Shown: one piece after another, positions 18,585-27,041 of the stretch | How positions within the stretch are numbered: the stretch's first letter is position 1 | How the letters are laid out: each line of letters opens with the position of its first letter | From: Paulinella micropora | Taxonomy: Eukaryota; Cercozoa; Imbricatea; Euglyphida; Paulinellidae | DNA: 27,500 bases | Assembly: GCA_019918135.1 (NCBI GenBank) | Contig: WBZZ01006734.1 | Coordinates: 75,001 to 102,500 of the forward strand | Direction of reading: 5' to 3' | Notes under the pieces: generated by a model | The model's database searches: none | Seen by the model: only the letters and a program-made list of their open reading frames with translations | What the model was told of the DNA's origin: nothing | Made by a program: the position numbers and the translations under genes

Positions 18585-18633
18585 CTTTTTTTATATTATC
18601 ATTAAGACAATATTTAAAACGGTAAAACATTTT

Positions 18634-18789
18634 TTACAATCCGTATTCGGCCCGCAGTATGTATTTTAACAATAGAAACTCTAACTCATACCGCCTTTTA
18701 AATTCTGCGGGGCTGTTCGTCTGCTGTATTGAATAAAGAATTTTTAAGCGGTTCAAGATATTTGATAATATTTCGTCGTGATTGGTCAT
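18634..18789 (-). CDS. 51-residue protein overlapping the zinc-ribbon gene (left copy)
   Basis: An ATG at 18789 opens a frame of 51 codons (MTNHDEILSNILNRLKILYS at the start, YELEFLLLKYILRAEYGL at the end). It overlaps the end of the zinc-ribbon gene by about 92 bp, and its stop lies about 50 bp before the start of the 150-residue gene. The composition is that of an amphipathic helical protein, unlike a random frame. The overlap fits the compact style of this element. It is preserved in both arms. No function can be assigned. Confidence 0.5.
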   Translation of the reverse strand: MTNHDEILSNILNRLKILYSIQQTNSPAEFKRRYELEFLLLKYILRAEYGL

Positions 18790-19313
18790 ATTTCTTTATA
18801 GCTTCTATCCTCTCGTGGTAATCCTCTTTTAAGCAAAGATAACGGCCCCGCTGGTGGTGTTCTACTAGGTGCTTTAATAACTGCTCTAATTTCTGTTTAT
18901 AAATATTTATATGTTTTTGCTCGTGTTCAATGTTCTTTATTATTAATGAAACTTGATTAATTAATATAAAATCGGCTTTTCGTATTATGCGGGCTTCTTC
19001 TTCGTCTGATATCTGCGGGGCGGTCTGTTTCGCCTCTTCTAGCTTTCGGCGCTCTCTGTTTGCCTTGTTTAATGCGGATAGCCTCGCGCGGTGCTTCTGG
19101 TAATATGTGGCACGATATTCGGCCCTTTTTTCTGGCGATACGTTGCGGGCCCGTGTTAAGCAGGCCTTACACAGTAAAAACGGGGCGCCCGTATTATCTA
19201 AAATAACTTCTTTTTTTTTTACAAGTTTTAATAGCACATTTAAAAGTATCAATTATTAACGGCGGGGCGGTTTGTTGCTGTGCGGGCGGTTGCTGTGCGG
19301 GTCGTATGTCCAT
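18698..19313 (-). CDS. Zinc-ribbon protein, split by an A10 run (left copy)
   Basis: The ATG at 19313 starts a Pro/Gln/Ala-rich segment that reaches TFKCAIKTCKKK and would stop after 39 codons. In the next frame, directly after a ten-A run (19211-19220 as T on the plus strand), the sequence continues as EVILDNTGAPFLLCKACLTR and runs to 18698. Together the two frames give C-x4-C and C-x2-C pairs that would form one zinc ribbon, so they are almost certainly one gene needing a shift at the A run. The remainder is a long charged helix region (about 60-200 overall) with Arg/Lys-rich stretches, resembling small viral DNA-binding or transcription proteins. It is read outward from the palindrome centre. 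Confidence 0.6.
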
Positions 19314-19481
19314 AATTGGTGTTTAAATCTTATTTTTAGTTTTATATAATCTTAGACATAAAAAACAAAACAAAAAAAAGGAAAATAAAACAAGGCAGGA
19401 AAACAAAAACAACCCATAAAAATATAAATAAATATCTTTCTAAGATTATATAAAACTAAAAATAAGATTTAAACACCAATT
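19314..19481. promoter_or_regulatory. Bidirectional start region around the palindrome centre
   Basis: The two zinc-ribbon copies are read away from each other with 168 bp between their ATGs. Each side has the same 43-bp arm end, with a TATATAA-type box (AGATTATATAAAACTAAAAA) about 25-40 bp before the ATG and CACCAATTATGG at the start. The unique 82 bp at 19357-19438 lies between. Divergent promoters are the simplest reading. Confidence 0.55.
19357..19438. other. Asymmetric 82-bp centre of the palindrome
   Basis: Pairing of the arms stops at 19356/19439. The sequence between is A-rich on the plus strand, with blocks such as ACAAAACAAAAAAAAGGAAA and CAAGGCAGGAAAACAAAAAC, and has no internal symmetry. 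If the palindrome comes from copying through a hairpin end, this would be the former unpaired loop. If it is an artefact, it would be the fold-back turn. Confidence 0.8.
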
Positions 19482-20097
19482 ATGGACATACGACCCGCAC
19501 AGCAACCGCCCGCACAGCAACAAACCGCCCCGCCGTTAATAATTGATACTTTTAAATGTGCTATTAAAACTTGTAAAAAAAAAAGAAGTTATTTTAGATA
19601 ATACGGGCGCCCCGTTTTTACTGTGTAAGGCCTGCTTAACACGGGCCCGCAACGTATCGCCAGAAAAAAGGGCCGAATATCGTGCCACATATTACCAGAA
19701 GCACCGCGCGAGGCTATCCTCATTAAACAAGGCAAACAGAGAGCGCCGAAAGCTAGAAGAGGCGAAACAGACCGCCCCGCAGATATCAGACGAAGAAGAA
19801 GCCCGCATAATACGAAAAGCCGATTTTATATTAATTAATCAAGTTTCATTAATAATAAAGAACATTGAACACGAGCAAAAACAGATAAATATTTATAAAC
19901 AGAAATTAGAGCAGTTATTAAAGCACCTAGTAGAACACCACCAGCGGGGCCGTTATCTTTGCTTAAAAGAGGATTACCACGAGAGGATAGAAGCTATAAA
20001 GAAATATGACCAATCACGACGAAATATTATCAAATATCTTGAACCGCTTAAAAATTCTTTATTCAATACAGCAGACGAACAGCCCCGCAGAATTTAA
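19482..20097 (+). CDS. Zinc-ribbon protein, split by an A10 run (right copy)
   Basis: This is the mirror copy of 18698-19313. The first frame runs 19482-19601 (39 codons, then TAA). The second, after the ten-A run at 19575-19584, runs to 20097. The run length is the same in both arms. Two residues differ from the left copy (SALNK against SSLNK, QKHIN against QKQIN). No ATG starts the second frame; its first possible codons are TTG. Confidence 0.6.
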
Positions 20098-20161
20098 AAG
20101 GCGGTATGAGTTAGAGTTTCTATTGTTAAAATACATACTGCGGGCCGAATACGGATTGTAA
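20006..20161 (+). CDS. 51-residue protein overlapping the zinc-ribbon gene (right copy)
   Basis: This is the mirror copy of 18634-18789. It starts at an ATG inside the end of the zinc-ribbon gene and stops at the TAA at 20159-20161, 49 bp before the 150-residue gene. I saw no difference from the left copy. Confidence 0.5.
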   Translation: MTNHDEILSNILNRLKILYSIQQTNSPAEFKRRYELEFLLLKYILRAEYGL

Positions 20162-20210
20162 AAAATGTTTTACCGTTTTAAATATTGTCTTAATGATAAT
20201 ATAAAAAAAG

Positions 20211-20663
20211 ATGTCCATATTAACGGCACCCCCGCTACCAGCAACACCAGCACCAGGACCACCGAAGAGCCGACCGCGAACACTACTGACGGGCGACGAT
20301 TTAGAGCTAACCATAGACAGCCCCCTAAGCGAGCGCGACTTAGCGACGGCCGAGAAGTTGGTTTTTAAAACTTGCTTTAAGTGTGGTTGCGAGTTTTTGA
20401 CCGATAAAACGAAACGGTTTAAGAATTGCGAGCCGTGCCGATATATGAACAAAAACAAAAAAAGAATTGATGTATTCAATGAGACCCTTGACCGCTTAAA
20501 CGGCGACGACACCGACCCCGCCGAGGAGTTAGAGGGCATTTTCAACAGCTACCGCGAGCTAGTAAAGACGGCGGGCCGTGATAATGAGCTATTAGTAAGG
20601 GCCATTAACCACCGTATAAAAGAATTAATACAAAATCTTATACAGGTTGTTGATAGCAATTAA
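20211..20663 (+). CDS. Zinc-finger protein with Pro-rich start (right copy)
   Basis: This is identical at the protein level to the left copy at 18132-18584: five cysteines in KTCFKCGCEF...NCEPC, a Pro-rich start and a helical C-terminus. It overlaps the end of the convergent coiled-coil gene by 26 bp. Confidence 0.75.
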   Translation: MSILTAPPLPATPAPGPPKSRPRTLLTGDDLELTIDSPLSERDLATAEKLVFKTCFKCGCEFLTDKTKRFKNCEPCRYMNKNKKRIDVFNETLDRLNGDDTDPAEELEGIFNSYRELVKTAGRDNELLVRAINHRIKELIQNLIQVVDSN

Positions 20664-21684
20664 TAACGGTTTTAATTATATCGTAATCTAATTTTTTTAT
20701 AGGCGGGTGAGCTATGGTAAGCCGTTTAGCCTTTAATTTATTGAATATGTCTATGAAGTCCGCGAGCGATATGCCGAACACTTCTAAAAAATAACAGTCT
20801 AGGCCCCTTAGGGTTGTTAGGTAGTATATAGAAATATAAAGGGGTTTTCGTCCCGTTCTTTCGTAAATAAGGTTTTTAGAGAATTTGTTTAATATTTCAA
20901 AGTCATATAATATTTTTTTGTCGTCCGCAGTAATGCCCGCCGTGGTTTCCGTGGTGTTGGCTGTATCGTGGGCCGAGCTGTCCGCCGTCGTGCCTACTGT
21001 TGTAGCCGTTGGGCCGTCCGCCGTCGTGTCCGTATTGTCTGCTGTGTCGTCGTCCGTGTCGTCCGCTTCGTCTTCCGAGCCGTCCGCGGTTGTTGCCGTT
21101 TCATTGTCCTTTTTTTGGACTTTTGCTTTTAAATCCTTTATCGTTGCTTCATTGTTTTTTATAGTTGTTAGTGCCGTAGAATATAATTTTTTAATCTTTT
21201 CTAGGTTGTCTTTTTCGTTGCTTTTGGTCCGTTGAAGCTTCTTGAATTCTTTTTCTTTTGTGGTTAATTTGTCTTGTATTCCTTCTATTTTCTTAATTTG
21301 CCTCGTATCGTGCTTAATCTTTAAGCGGTTATAGCCCTTATGGCTGAAAATATAATATAGGGCCCCTGTTCGTGGTATGTTGTATATTACGGGGTTTTCG
21401 TCGTCCGCCTTAAATTCGTCATCTATGTATATGCCCCGCTTTCTGTGCTGGTCTATAACATAATAAGCATCGTCCCTTTGTTTTTTAAAATTCCTAGCCT
21501 TTATTATTGCCTCGTCAAATGCTTCTGCGAGCTCGCGATAATCCGCGGAGAGTTCCGCAAGCTGTCGCCGTAAATTTTGAATGTATTGTTTTAGGTCGTC
21601 GTTCTGTTCTTTTGTTAAATGGACTTCAAAATTCGTTAACGATTTGAATTTGACCCCACATTTTAAACACTCGTATTTAGCCAT
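20638..21684 (-). CDS. Coiled-coil protein with N-terminal zinc motif (right copy)
   Basis: This is the mirror copy of 17111-18157, 348 residues. One residue differs near position 41 (RRQLAEL against RRRLAEL in the left copy). The zinc motif, coiled-coil parts, acidic linker and C-terminal domain are all preserved. Confidence 0.8.
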   Translation of the reverse strand: MAKYECLKCGVKFKSLTNFEVHLTKEQNDDLKQYIQNLRRQLAELSADYRELAEAFDEAIIKARNFKKQRDDAYYVIDQHRKRGIYIDDEFKADDENPVIYNIPRTGALYYIFSHKGYNRLKIKHDTRQIKKIEGIQDKLTTKEKEFKKLQRTKSNEKDNLEKIKKLYSTALTTIKNNEATIKDLKAKVQKKDNETATTADGSEDEADDTDDDTADNTDTTADGPTATTVGTTADSSAHDTANTTETTAGITADDKKILYDFEILNKFSKNLIYERTGRKPLYISIYYLTTLRGLDCYFLEVFGISLADFIDIFNKLKAKRLTIAHPPIKKLDYDIIKTVINCYQQPV

Positions 21685-21751
21685 AACCCGTTTTTTTTGT
21701 TTCCGCTTGGTTTGTTCTTTATATAAAATATATGATAATATTTATTTATTA

Positions 21752-21780
21752 TTTTTTCTATATAAACTTTTTTGATTAAT
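21752..21780 (+). promoter_or_regulatory. TTTTTTCTATATA promoter-like box before the ssDNA-binding candidate
   Basis: TTTTTTCTATATAAACTTTTTTGATTAAT ends 15 bp before the ATG at 21795. It matches the box before the primase-helicase (11810-11834) across both the TTTTTTCTATATA and the TTTTGATTAAT parts. The left-arm mirror copy is at 17016-17044. Confidence 0.55.
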
Positions 21781-21794
21781 AATATATATCAAAA

Positions 21795-22136
21795 ATGTCT
21801 AAAACGATTTCGGCGAAATATCTTAAAAAGGACATTTACGGCAATTTGTGTTTTATCACGAATGAAACCATAGACAAGAAAACCTGCGACGAGCTAACAA
21901 AGATAGAAAAGAAATTAGGCGAAATCGTGCCCGACACATATCTGCCCATTTATACAACAAAAAATAATATTATCAGTGTTCGTTGTGAAAAATCGGATTT
22001 ACCCCCGTTTAAAAAAAATTGTGTGTATGAGTTAATCATAGAGATTAAAACACGAGCTAAGCAAGATAAAAGCCGATATGCGGTTATTACCATATTAAAA
22101 AAAAGTTTATCAAAGACTGCAACGAGGAGGAGGTAA
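21795..22136 (+). CDS. Possible ssDNA-binding protein (right copy), tail in another frame
   Basis: This is the mirror copy of 16659-17000. The run of eight A at about 22097-22104 is the same length as in the left arm. The alternative acidic ending EEEVIDL would stop at 22145-22147 and overlap the convergent 89-residue gene by 6 bp. Confidence 0.6.
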   Translation: MSKTISAKYLKKDIYGNLCFITNETIDKKTCDELTKIEKKLGEIVPDTYLPIYTTKNNIISVRCEKSDLPPFKKNCVYELIIEIKTRAKQDKSRYAVITILKKSLSKTATRRR

Positions 22137-22141
22137 TAGAC

Positions 22142-22411
22142 CTATAATAAATTGTTTATTGTTTCTAAGTCGGCTATTTTTAAGCTTTTGTTGTTTGCCC
22201 TTAGCTTCGTTCTTATCGTTGTTATGAGGTCCCGTTTTTTTTGTCGGTCGTCTGCCTTCTGCTTCTTTTCCTGTTGCTTGTTCGGCTTCGTGAATGTGAA
22301 TTTATTAAAAGAGATATTGCCGTCTTTGTGTATGTATGGATAATATTTAATATAGGTCGTTTTGCCGTCGGCTATAATCTTTTCGTTCGGCGGGCGGTCT
22401 ATGTTTGCCAT
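22142..22411 (-). CDS. Small basic protein, paralogue of the AT-hook protein core (right copy)
   Basis: This is identical at the protein level to the left copy at 16384-16653. It lies between the iteron cluster and the ssDNA-binding candidate in mirror order. Confidence 0.7.
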   Translation of the reverse strand: MANIDRPPNEKIIADGKTTYIKYYPYIHKDGNISFNKFTFTKPNKQQEKKQKADDRQKKRDLITTIRTKLRANNKSLKIADLETINNLL

Positions 22412-22519
22412 TTTAGAAAATTTGGTTATATATTTTGGTTAATAATTTTATATATAGAAAAAACAAATTAAAAAAAATAATGTAATTGTTTAATATTGCG
22501 CCCTGTGTTTTTCCGTGTC

Positions 22520-22775
22520 TGCGGGCCGTTATCCCCCGTTTTTAGGGGTCCGCTGTCGGTCGCCCCCTGTGTTTTTATTGTTTGCCGTCGGTTGGCCGTT
22601 ATCCCCCATTTTTAATGGTTGGCTGTCGGTCGGCTTAATGTGTTTTTTTGTCGTCTGTGTGTTCGCCGTCGGTTGGCCGTTATCTCCCGTTTTTAATGGT
22701 CGGCTGTCGGTCGCCCCTGTGTTTTTTTTTTTGGTCGTGTGTGTTTTTTGCTTGGTTGGGGCCGTTATCCCCTAA
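22520..22775. repeat. Iteron-like repeats, candidate replication origin (right arm)
   Basis: This is the mirror copy of 16020-16275. The GGCCGTTATC words (reverse of GATAACGGCC) recur at about 22525, 22596, 22675 and 22760. Run lengths differ from the left arm at about 22713-22732 (four C and eleven T against five G and ten A). The element would thus have two origins, symmetric about the centre. Confidence 0.6.
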
Positions 22776-22859
22776 AAATCTGGCAAAAGGTTTAATATTT
22801 CAAACCCCTTTTTACTTATTAAAAAATATATCTACCCTAATATAAAATGAAGATGACGA

Positions 22860-23458
22860 CGACATAAAAAAAACTCGCCCATTTTCAACCATATCTAAAA
22901 ACGGTCCTAAACACTCCAACGGCTTTTTTTTTACCCACTACAAAAAAAACACACCCATTTTTCAACCATATCAAAAAACGGCCCTAAACACTCTAAAAGG
23001 CTAGTTTTAACAATGGGGCGACCGCCAGCAATCTTCCTATAATAATAACTGTCGGTCGCCCCATACCTAAAAACGGCTCTAAACATTGCTAACCCCTTTT
23101 TTTAAACAACTTCAAAAAATGCCCGTGTTTTTTTATATACGGACATAAAATATTTAAACACAATATACAGACATAAATTATTTAAGCTCTTTTTTTACCC
23201 ACTACAAAAAAAACACACCCATTTTTCACCATATCAAAAAACGGCCCTAAACACTTCAAAAGGCTAGTTTTAACAATGGGGCGACCGCCATCAAATTTTC
23301 TATAATAATAACTGTCGGTCGCCCCATACCTAAAAACGGCTCTAAACATTGCTAACCCCCTTTTTTAAACAACTTCAAAAAATGCCCGTGTTTTTTTATA
23401 TACGGACATAAAATATTTAAACACAATATACAGACATAAATTATTTAAGCTCTTTTTT
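22860..23458. repeat. 263-bp tandem repeat with stem-loops (right arm)
   Basis: This is the mirror copy of 15337-15935, again with two full units and a partial one. The conserved 12-bp stems lie at 23013-23024 with 23053-23064, and at 23276-23287 with 23316-23327. Confidence 0.9.
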
Positions 23459-26400
23459 AGCTAATACCAATTTTTCTAACTGTTCCATACATTCCATTAT
23501 AGACGGTTCGGCGGGGTCTTCCGTGGTCGCCGTATCTCCTAAAACTGGTATAAAATCGCTGTTTTTATTTCTTATAAATGATTTATTAACGGGGCCCTCT
23601 AACTTGTAATATTTGCTGTGTTTGTCAGTCGCTACAACTTTAACCCCGTATAAGTCGCCCGTTAATCCGTTGATAAATTTTAAGATATGGTTTAAAAATG
23701 TTTTACTATCTGCTTTTAAATCGGCTATCGCCTGGGCCTTTCGCCGTTCCTTCTTTAATTTTACTATAAGCTCCTGCGGGTTCGTTAAATGTTCATCGTG
23801 TATCTCTTTTAATTTTTTTATTAAGTCGGCTCGGCTTATCGTTCGGCCGTCGTGGAATGTTTCAAAACCTAATTTTTTGAATATGTTTATTACTAAATGC
23901 TGTTTATTGTATTCTGCTTTTATTCCTATACTCTTAATCGCCCAGGTTTTGCCGTCGTCGTTAATTACTCCGTCTTCATCCTTATTAAGTCTATTATAGG
24001 CTTTATAAAAATCACTATCTTTAACTTCTTCTAACCCGTTATCAAAGCTAAAAACATTATTATTATAAAATCTCGTTAAATTCTTATATTGTCTAATTTT
24101 CGCTTCGTCTCCATATTCTATATACCATTCGCTCGCGGTCGGGTATTTTTCTAATTTGTAAGCGGTTTTTAAACAATATTTTTTAATTTGTGCTTTATCT
24201 TCTTTCGTTATGTCGGCGGGTTGTGCCTTTGCCTTCTTAAATATCTTTTCGGCCTCCTCCTGTGTTATTCCCTTAGCCTTCGTCAGTTCTTCGGCCTGTT
24301 CTTTCTCTAATCGGGCTTCGGTCGTCTTTAAGTTTGTTTTTATTGCCTCTCTGTTTTCTTCCTGGTTATCGTCTGGCACATTTTCAACTGTATTACCGTA
24401 AATTATCTGGTTTTTTATAAAATTTTCTAAATAATTGTTTTTGTCGTTGTTGTCCTGGGCCGTTAATTTTGCTATTAATTTAGGGTAGGGGTGAGCAGTA
24501 TCAACAGCGGGCCGTAGTGTGCTCGGGTCTAGCTCTCGTAGCTCTAAAAACTTTTTTAACCCTTTTAATAATCCGTCCTGGTCGCTATAAATCCCCGCTA
24601 ATATGTCTTCGTAATTGGTCGGCCGTTCTATGTTTATTTGGTCTATATTTACTAAAATTTCGTCGCTCGTTGGGTATCTAATCCGCCTTAACATTTGGCA
24701 GGCGTCCCCGCTACTGTTGCTTCCGTTCGTGAATAATCCGTAAATTTTGTTAAAATGGTTCTCTGTATCATAACTTACCGCAGATTGAACACACGGGGAA
24801 ACGGCTATAAAATCATATTTGCTCCATATCTCATTTATATTACCTTCTAAGGCTTCTTTAACTTCGGGTTCGTTTATTGTGTCCGTAGTAATTAAAAGGG
24901 CCTTAATATTTCGGCCTTTTGTTAAATATTCAAATATAGCTTTTAATTTATCAATACTTATATTTGAAGCTAAATAAACCCGTTCTTTTTTGTCTAGACT
25001 GCCCCATATGTCTTTTATGATTTGTTCTTTATTTTGCCCCATCAGTATTTTAAATGGCCTATGGTGTGCTCGGCTGTCGTTTCTAAATATCTTTGTTTTT
25101 AAATCGTCGCCCGCCATCTGCTCCCAGTCTTTCACATTGTCGGCCGTTAAGTTTCCAGACATTAGAATTAATTTTTTAGTATTTTTCAATACGGCATAAA
25201 GGGTTTTTAAATTGTGGTCGGCTTTCGGGTTGTTCTTGAATGTGTCCGCGTTTAAATGTCTCAGCGCCTGGTCGGCCTCGTCTATTATAATAAGTCCTAT
25301 CGGGTCATTTTTAATATTCCAGCTTAAATAATTAAGGCTATCTAATTGGACTATACTTTTTTTATTTGTTATAAGCTCGTTTCCCTCGCGGTCCAGATAA
25401 CAGAAAAACCCTAATTTTTTAAGCTCTCGGGCGTTCTGCTTACTTAAAATTATTCGTTGTGTTATTATTAAAATTTTGCCGTCTGGGTTCTCGTCCGTGT
25501 ATTTTTTAATAGCCTTCATAAGTGCCACACTTTTACCCGTGCCCAAATTGCTACGAAGGCCTATTAACTGGCGGTCCCCTTTTTTTTCTGCCGTCATACT
25601 GTATAATAGCCCCTGTATATTGGCGCACCATTTTTCGCGGGATTGTTTCATATTTTCAAATTCGTATAAATTTATAAAATGCTCTATAGTATCGTTATAT
25701 AATTTTGTTTTATTCTTGGCACATTTCTCTATAAATTGTTTCTGCTTTATTTCCTTTTCAACTTTAAAAAGCGGGTAAAACTGGCCGACGGGTTGTTTTA
25801 TACAAGAATAAAAACATAGCCCTTTTTTTATAAACACCGTGTCGCAGTTGTCCGCCGTGTGTGTCCTATTATGTATTTTACAATATCCCGCCCTTAACCT
25901 CTTGAAAAATATATATAATGTCCCGTCGTCGTTTTTTATTATGTCTTTAACTCCTCCTATATTTTTGAATATGTCGGGCCTGTATTTCTCTAACCCGTTA
26001 AAAGCTTTTTTTAGTATTGATAAACCTTCTATTTTTAGTTCGCCCGCCTGTATTGCCTCTATATCGGCCTTAGTAAGTAAAAGGCCCCCGTTTTTGATTT
26101 CCCTTTTTTTATCGTCGGCCCATTGTTCCGCCCTGTCTATTTGTTCTTTATGGTCGCCCGTGTGTTCGCCCGTCGGGTCTGCCTCTATTTGCCCCCCGTT
26201 TATCAATGCTCGGGCCGTGTCTTCCGTTTCTTCATTTATCTCATATTCGCCCACGGCCGATATTAAACACTCTTTAAAATTCTCTTTTGTTAATGGTTTA
26301 TCGGTCCTTATAAATGGTCGGTTCTCGTCTTCTTTGGTGCTTAAAACGGTTCTAAATAATTGCCGTCGGCCATAAGCTTTATATGGGGCCTCATCAAATC

Positions 26401-26878
26401 CCGCTTTATTGTCGGCCTCTATAAGTTGTTTAACCTCTAACCCGTCAGCCATCGGCTGGGCCTCATATGATATTAAATGATAAGATAACCGCCATAAACG
26501 GCCCTTTTTTCCGTGTGCTTCTAATACGGCTATTTTATCGGGGCTACATCCAAAAACCCTTGAAAACTCATTTATTATAAAATTTTTAATTGTCGCTTTG
26601 TTTGCTTCCATTTCTTTTTTTGTCTTAAAGTCTTTTTCATAATCCGCATAAGGTTTCACCCCGTCTTCTATACTCTCGTAAATGGTCGGGTTTTTTGCTT
26701 CGTTTAAAATGTCATAAAGCTCATCGGGGGTTGCCGTTTTGTAATCTTTTTTTGTTTTCATTTTGTCATAGTATCTAACCGTCTCCCGCATCTTTATGAT
26801 TTTTTTATTTTCTTTTAAAGGGTCGGCCCCACTATGGTGTAGGGTATCGGGCTCTACGTGTTCTTGTTTCATCATCAT
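23441..26878 (-). CDS. Primase-helicase: AEP-like primase fused to UL9-like helicase (intact copy)
   Basis: This is the intact copy, about 1145 residues, read from the first of three consecutive ATGs at 26878. The N-terminus resembles archaeo-eukaryotic primases: an acidic motif PYADYEKD (about 77-84), LSYHLI with the serine-x-histidine motif (about 131-136), and AYGRRQLFR (about 168-176). A zinc-binding segment follows: GYCKIHNRTHTADNC with CFYSC (about 331-360). The helicase part has Walker A LGTGKS (about 445-450), Walker B IIIDEADQ (about 530-537), MSGNLT as motif III and QMLRRIR as motif VI. The GTGKS context and QMLRRIR resemble the origin-binding helicase of herpesviruses (UL9 type). 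It would prime and unwind at an origin, probably the iterons just beyond its 3' end. No polymerase gene is seen in this element, so it may use a host or helper polymerase. The family names rest on motif recognition. Confidence 0.8.
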   Translation of the reverse strand: MMMKQEHVEPDTLHHSGADPLKENKKIIKMRETVRYYDKMKTKKDYKTATPDELYDILNEAKNPTIYESIEDGVKPYADYEKDFKTKKEMEANKATIKNFIINEFSRVFGCSPDKIAVLEAHGKKGRLWRLSYHLISYEAQPMADGLEVKQLIEADNKAGFDEAPYKAYGRRQLFRTVLSTKEDENRPFIRTDKPLTKENFKECLISAVGEYEINEETEDTARALINGGQIEADPTGEHTGDHKEQIDRAEQWADDKKREIKNGGLLLTKADIEAIQAGELKIEGLSILKKAFNGLEKYRPDIFKNIGGVKDIIKNDDGTLYIFFKRLRAGYCKIHNRTHTADNCDTVFIKKGLCFYSCIKQPVGQFYPLFKVEKEIKQKQFIEKCAKNKTKLYNDTIEHFINLYEFENMKQSREKWCANIQGLLYSMTAEKKGDRQLIGLRSNLGTGKSVALMKAIKKYTDENPDGKILIITQRIILSKQNARELKKLGFFCYLDREGNELITNKKSIVQLDSLNYLSWNIKNDPIGLIIIDEADQALRHLNADTFKNNPKADHNLKTLYAVLKNTKKLILMSGNLTADNVKDWEQMAGDDLKTKIFRNDSRAHHRPFKILMGQNKEQIIKDIWGSLDKKERVYLASNISIDKLKAIFEYLTKGRNIKALLITTDTINEPEVKEALEGNINEIWSKYDFIAVSPCVQSAVSYDTENHFNKIYGLFTNGSNSSGDACQMLRRIRYPTSDEILVNIDQINIERPTNYEDILAGIYSDQDGLLKGLKKFLELRELDPSTLRPAVDTAHPYPKLIAKLTAQDNNDKNNYLENFIKNQIIYGNTVENVPDDNQEENREAIKTNLKTTEARLEKEQAEELTKAKGITQEEAEKIFKKAKAQPADITKEDKAQIKKYCLKTAYKLEKYPTASEWYIEYGDEAKIRQYKNLTRFYNNNVFSFDNGLEEVKDSDFYKAYNRLNKDEDGVINDDGKTWAIKSIGIKAEYNKQHLVINIFKKLGFETFHDGRTISRADLIKKLKEIHDEHLTNPQELIVKLKKERRKAQAIADLKADSKTFLNHILKFINGLTGDLYGVKVVATDKHSKYYKLEGPVNKSFIRNKNSDFIPVLGDTATTEDPAEPSIMECMEQLEKLVLAKKELK

Positions 26879-27041
26879 CAAAAGCTATATAATAACCATT
26901 ATATTTTTTTTTGTTTAAATTAAATTAATTATTTATAAAAAATGTCGCCGAGAATTAATCAAAATATTCTATATAGAAAAAACATATTAAATATTTATTT
27001 ATATAAATTTATAAAATATAGTATATATAGACCGATACAAA

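Noticed and set aside
20165..20368. A 67-codon frame before and across the zinc-finger gene, with a mirror copy at 18427-18630
   Set aside because: It overlaps the cysteine-containing gene out of frame and its C-terminal half is a frame-shifted reading of the Pro-rich segment.
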